DNA from: Maribacter luteus
Lineage (GTDB): Bacteria > Bacteroidota > Bacteroidia > Flavobacteriales > Flavobacteriaceae
Direction of reading: 5' to 3'
Assembly (NCBI RefSeq): GCF_009674825.1
Contig: NZ_WKJH01000002.1
Location: 62,001 to 126,000 of the forward strand
Length of the DNA: 64,000 bases
Below are positions 63,713 through 64,000 of this stretch, in pieces; within the stretch, counting starts at the first letter, position 1, and each line of letters begins with the position of its first letter. A model generated the notes under the pieces. It searched no databases. It saw only the letters and a program-made list of their open reading frames with translations, and had not been told where the DNA came from. A program made the translations under genes and the position numbers.

Positions 63713-64000
63713 TTAAACCGTTATGATTCTTTTTCGTGTTAAAGCATAATAAATAACATAGCCCCAACCCAATAAACCATGGACAAGCACCCATTTAAAT
63801 GGATTTTTTTTCTCCAAAGAAGCAATTAGGGCAAAGATAGTACCAAAAAACAGTCCGCTTTTAATATAGAACACAAGTAGCATCCCAATAGAGTATCCTA
63901 AATAATAACCCCATTTATATGCAGGACCCAAAGCTGTATTATCCCCGACTTCTTCTAAAAAACCTAGATGGGCAACAGAACCAATGATAAGAATCAATAC
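63713..64000 (-). CDS. Small membrane protein, 5' end beyond the window
   Basis: The reverse-strand frame is open to the window edge, and the only start inside is a TTG at 63997, so the true start is probably outside. At least 95 codons are visible, with two or three hydrophobic helices (AYKWGYYLGYSIGMLLVFYI, SGLFFGTIFALIASLE, VLVHGLLGWGYVIYYALT). No family was recognised. It lies 32 bp upstream of the pseudokinase and probably belongs to the same operon. Confidence 0.65.
   Translation of the reverse strand, partial: VLILIIGSVAHLGFLEEVGDNTALGPAYKWGYYLGYSIGMLLVFYIKSGLFFGTIFALIASLEKKNPFKWVLVHGLLGWGYVIYYALTRKRIITV

Noticed and set aside
63681-63794. N-terminal extension of the pseudokinase
   Set aside because: It overlaps the upstream small membrane protein gene by 82 bp, and the ATG at 63680 begins directly at the first membrane helix, as in the intact kinase.

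Overview
The window looks like a chromosomal segment of a Flavobacteriaceae species (Bacteroidota), probably marine. The evidence is: SusC/SusD-type outer-membrane receptor pairs with the typical flavobacterial SusC signal peptide; a type IX secretion (gliding-motility C-terminal domain) cassette; promoters of the Bacteroidota type (TTTG, about 19 nt, TAnnTTTG); almost no Shine-Dalgarno sequences; and moderately AT-rich DNA. No phage, insertion sequence, CRISPR array, rRNA or tRNA was seen.

Region 1 (1-14184, minus strand) is the merged str/S10/spc ribosomal-protein superoperon. Read in transcription order it is rpsL, rpsG, fusA, rpsJ, a 231-bp gap, then rplC, rplD, rplW, rplB, rpsS, rplV, rpsC, rplP, rpmC, rpsQ, rplN, rplX, rplE, rpsN, rpsH, rplF, rplR, rpsE, rpmD, rplO, secY, infA and rpmJ (cut by the window edge). 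A near-consensus promoter lies ahead of rpsL. The rpsJ-rplC gap holds three palindromes, one of them a textbook intrinsic terminator on the coding strand, which may act as an attenuator dividing the superoperon.

Region 2 (14261-33810) holds three SusC/SusD receptor pairs on the plus strand, an extra surface lipoprotein and an arylsulfotransferase-like lipoprotein. No carbohydrate-active enzyme, sulfatase, sigma or anti-sigma gene is present. The first two SusC genes share a nearly gapless block of about 510 bp covering the promoter region, signal peptide and N-terminal extension domain; the receptor bodies then diverge. A 1.08-kb AT-rich stretch without a convincing gene precedes the third pair.

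Region 3 (33814-43795) is housekeeping: rlmB, a rhomboid protease, rarA, a minus-strand group encoding a secreted protein, a DUF5723-type outer-membrane protein and a lipoprotein, then a HAD nucleotidase, a polysaccharide-deacetylase-like protein, radC and the murein peptide ligase mpl.

Region 4 (43958-50046) is a three-gene type IX secretion cassette: a large adhesin-like protein with a gliding CTD, a PorP/SprF-like protein and an OmpA/PorE-like protein. It ends in a strong terminator. Region 5 (50066-60760) has an orphan AT-rich membrane protein with a TTG start, a cupin, a prolyl-oligopeptidase lipoprotein, an SDR protein with a rewritten catalytic motif, and a 2016-residue alpha-2-macroglobulin with a CNEQ thioester motif. 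Region 6 (60827-64000, minus strand) is a LytTR response regulator translationally coupled to two LytS-type histidine kinases. The first kinase is intact; the second has lost the phospho-acceptor His, the N-box Asn and the G-box, and looks like a dedicated pseudokinase. That pair, the duplicated SusC head cassette and the rpsJ-rplC gap are the most interesting observations.
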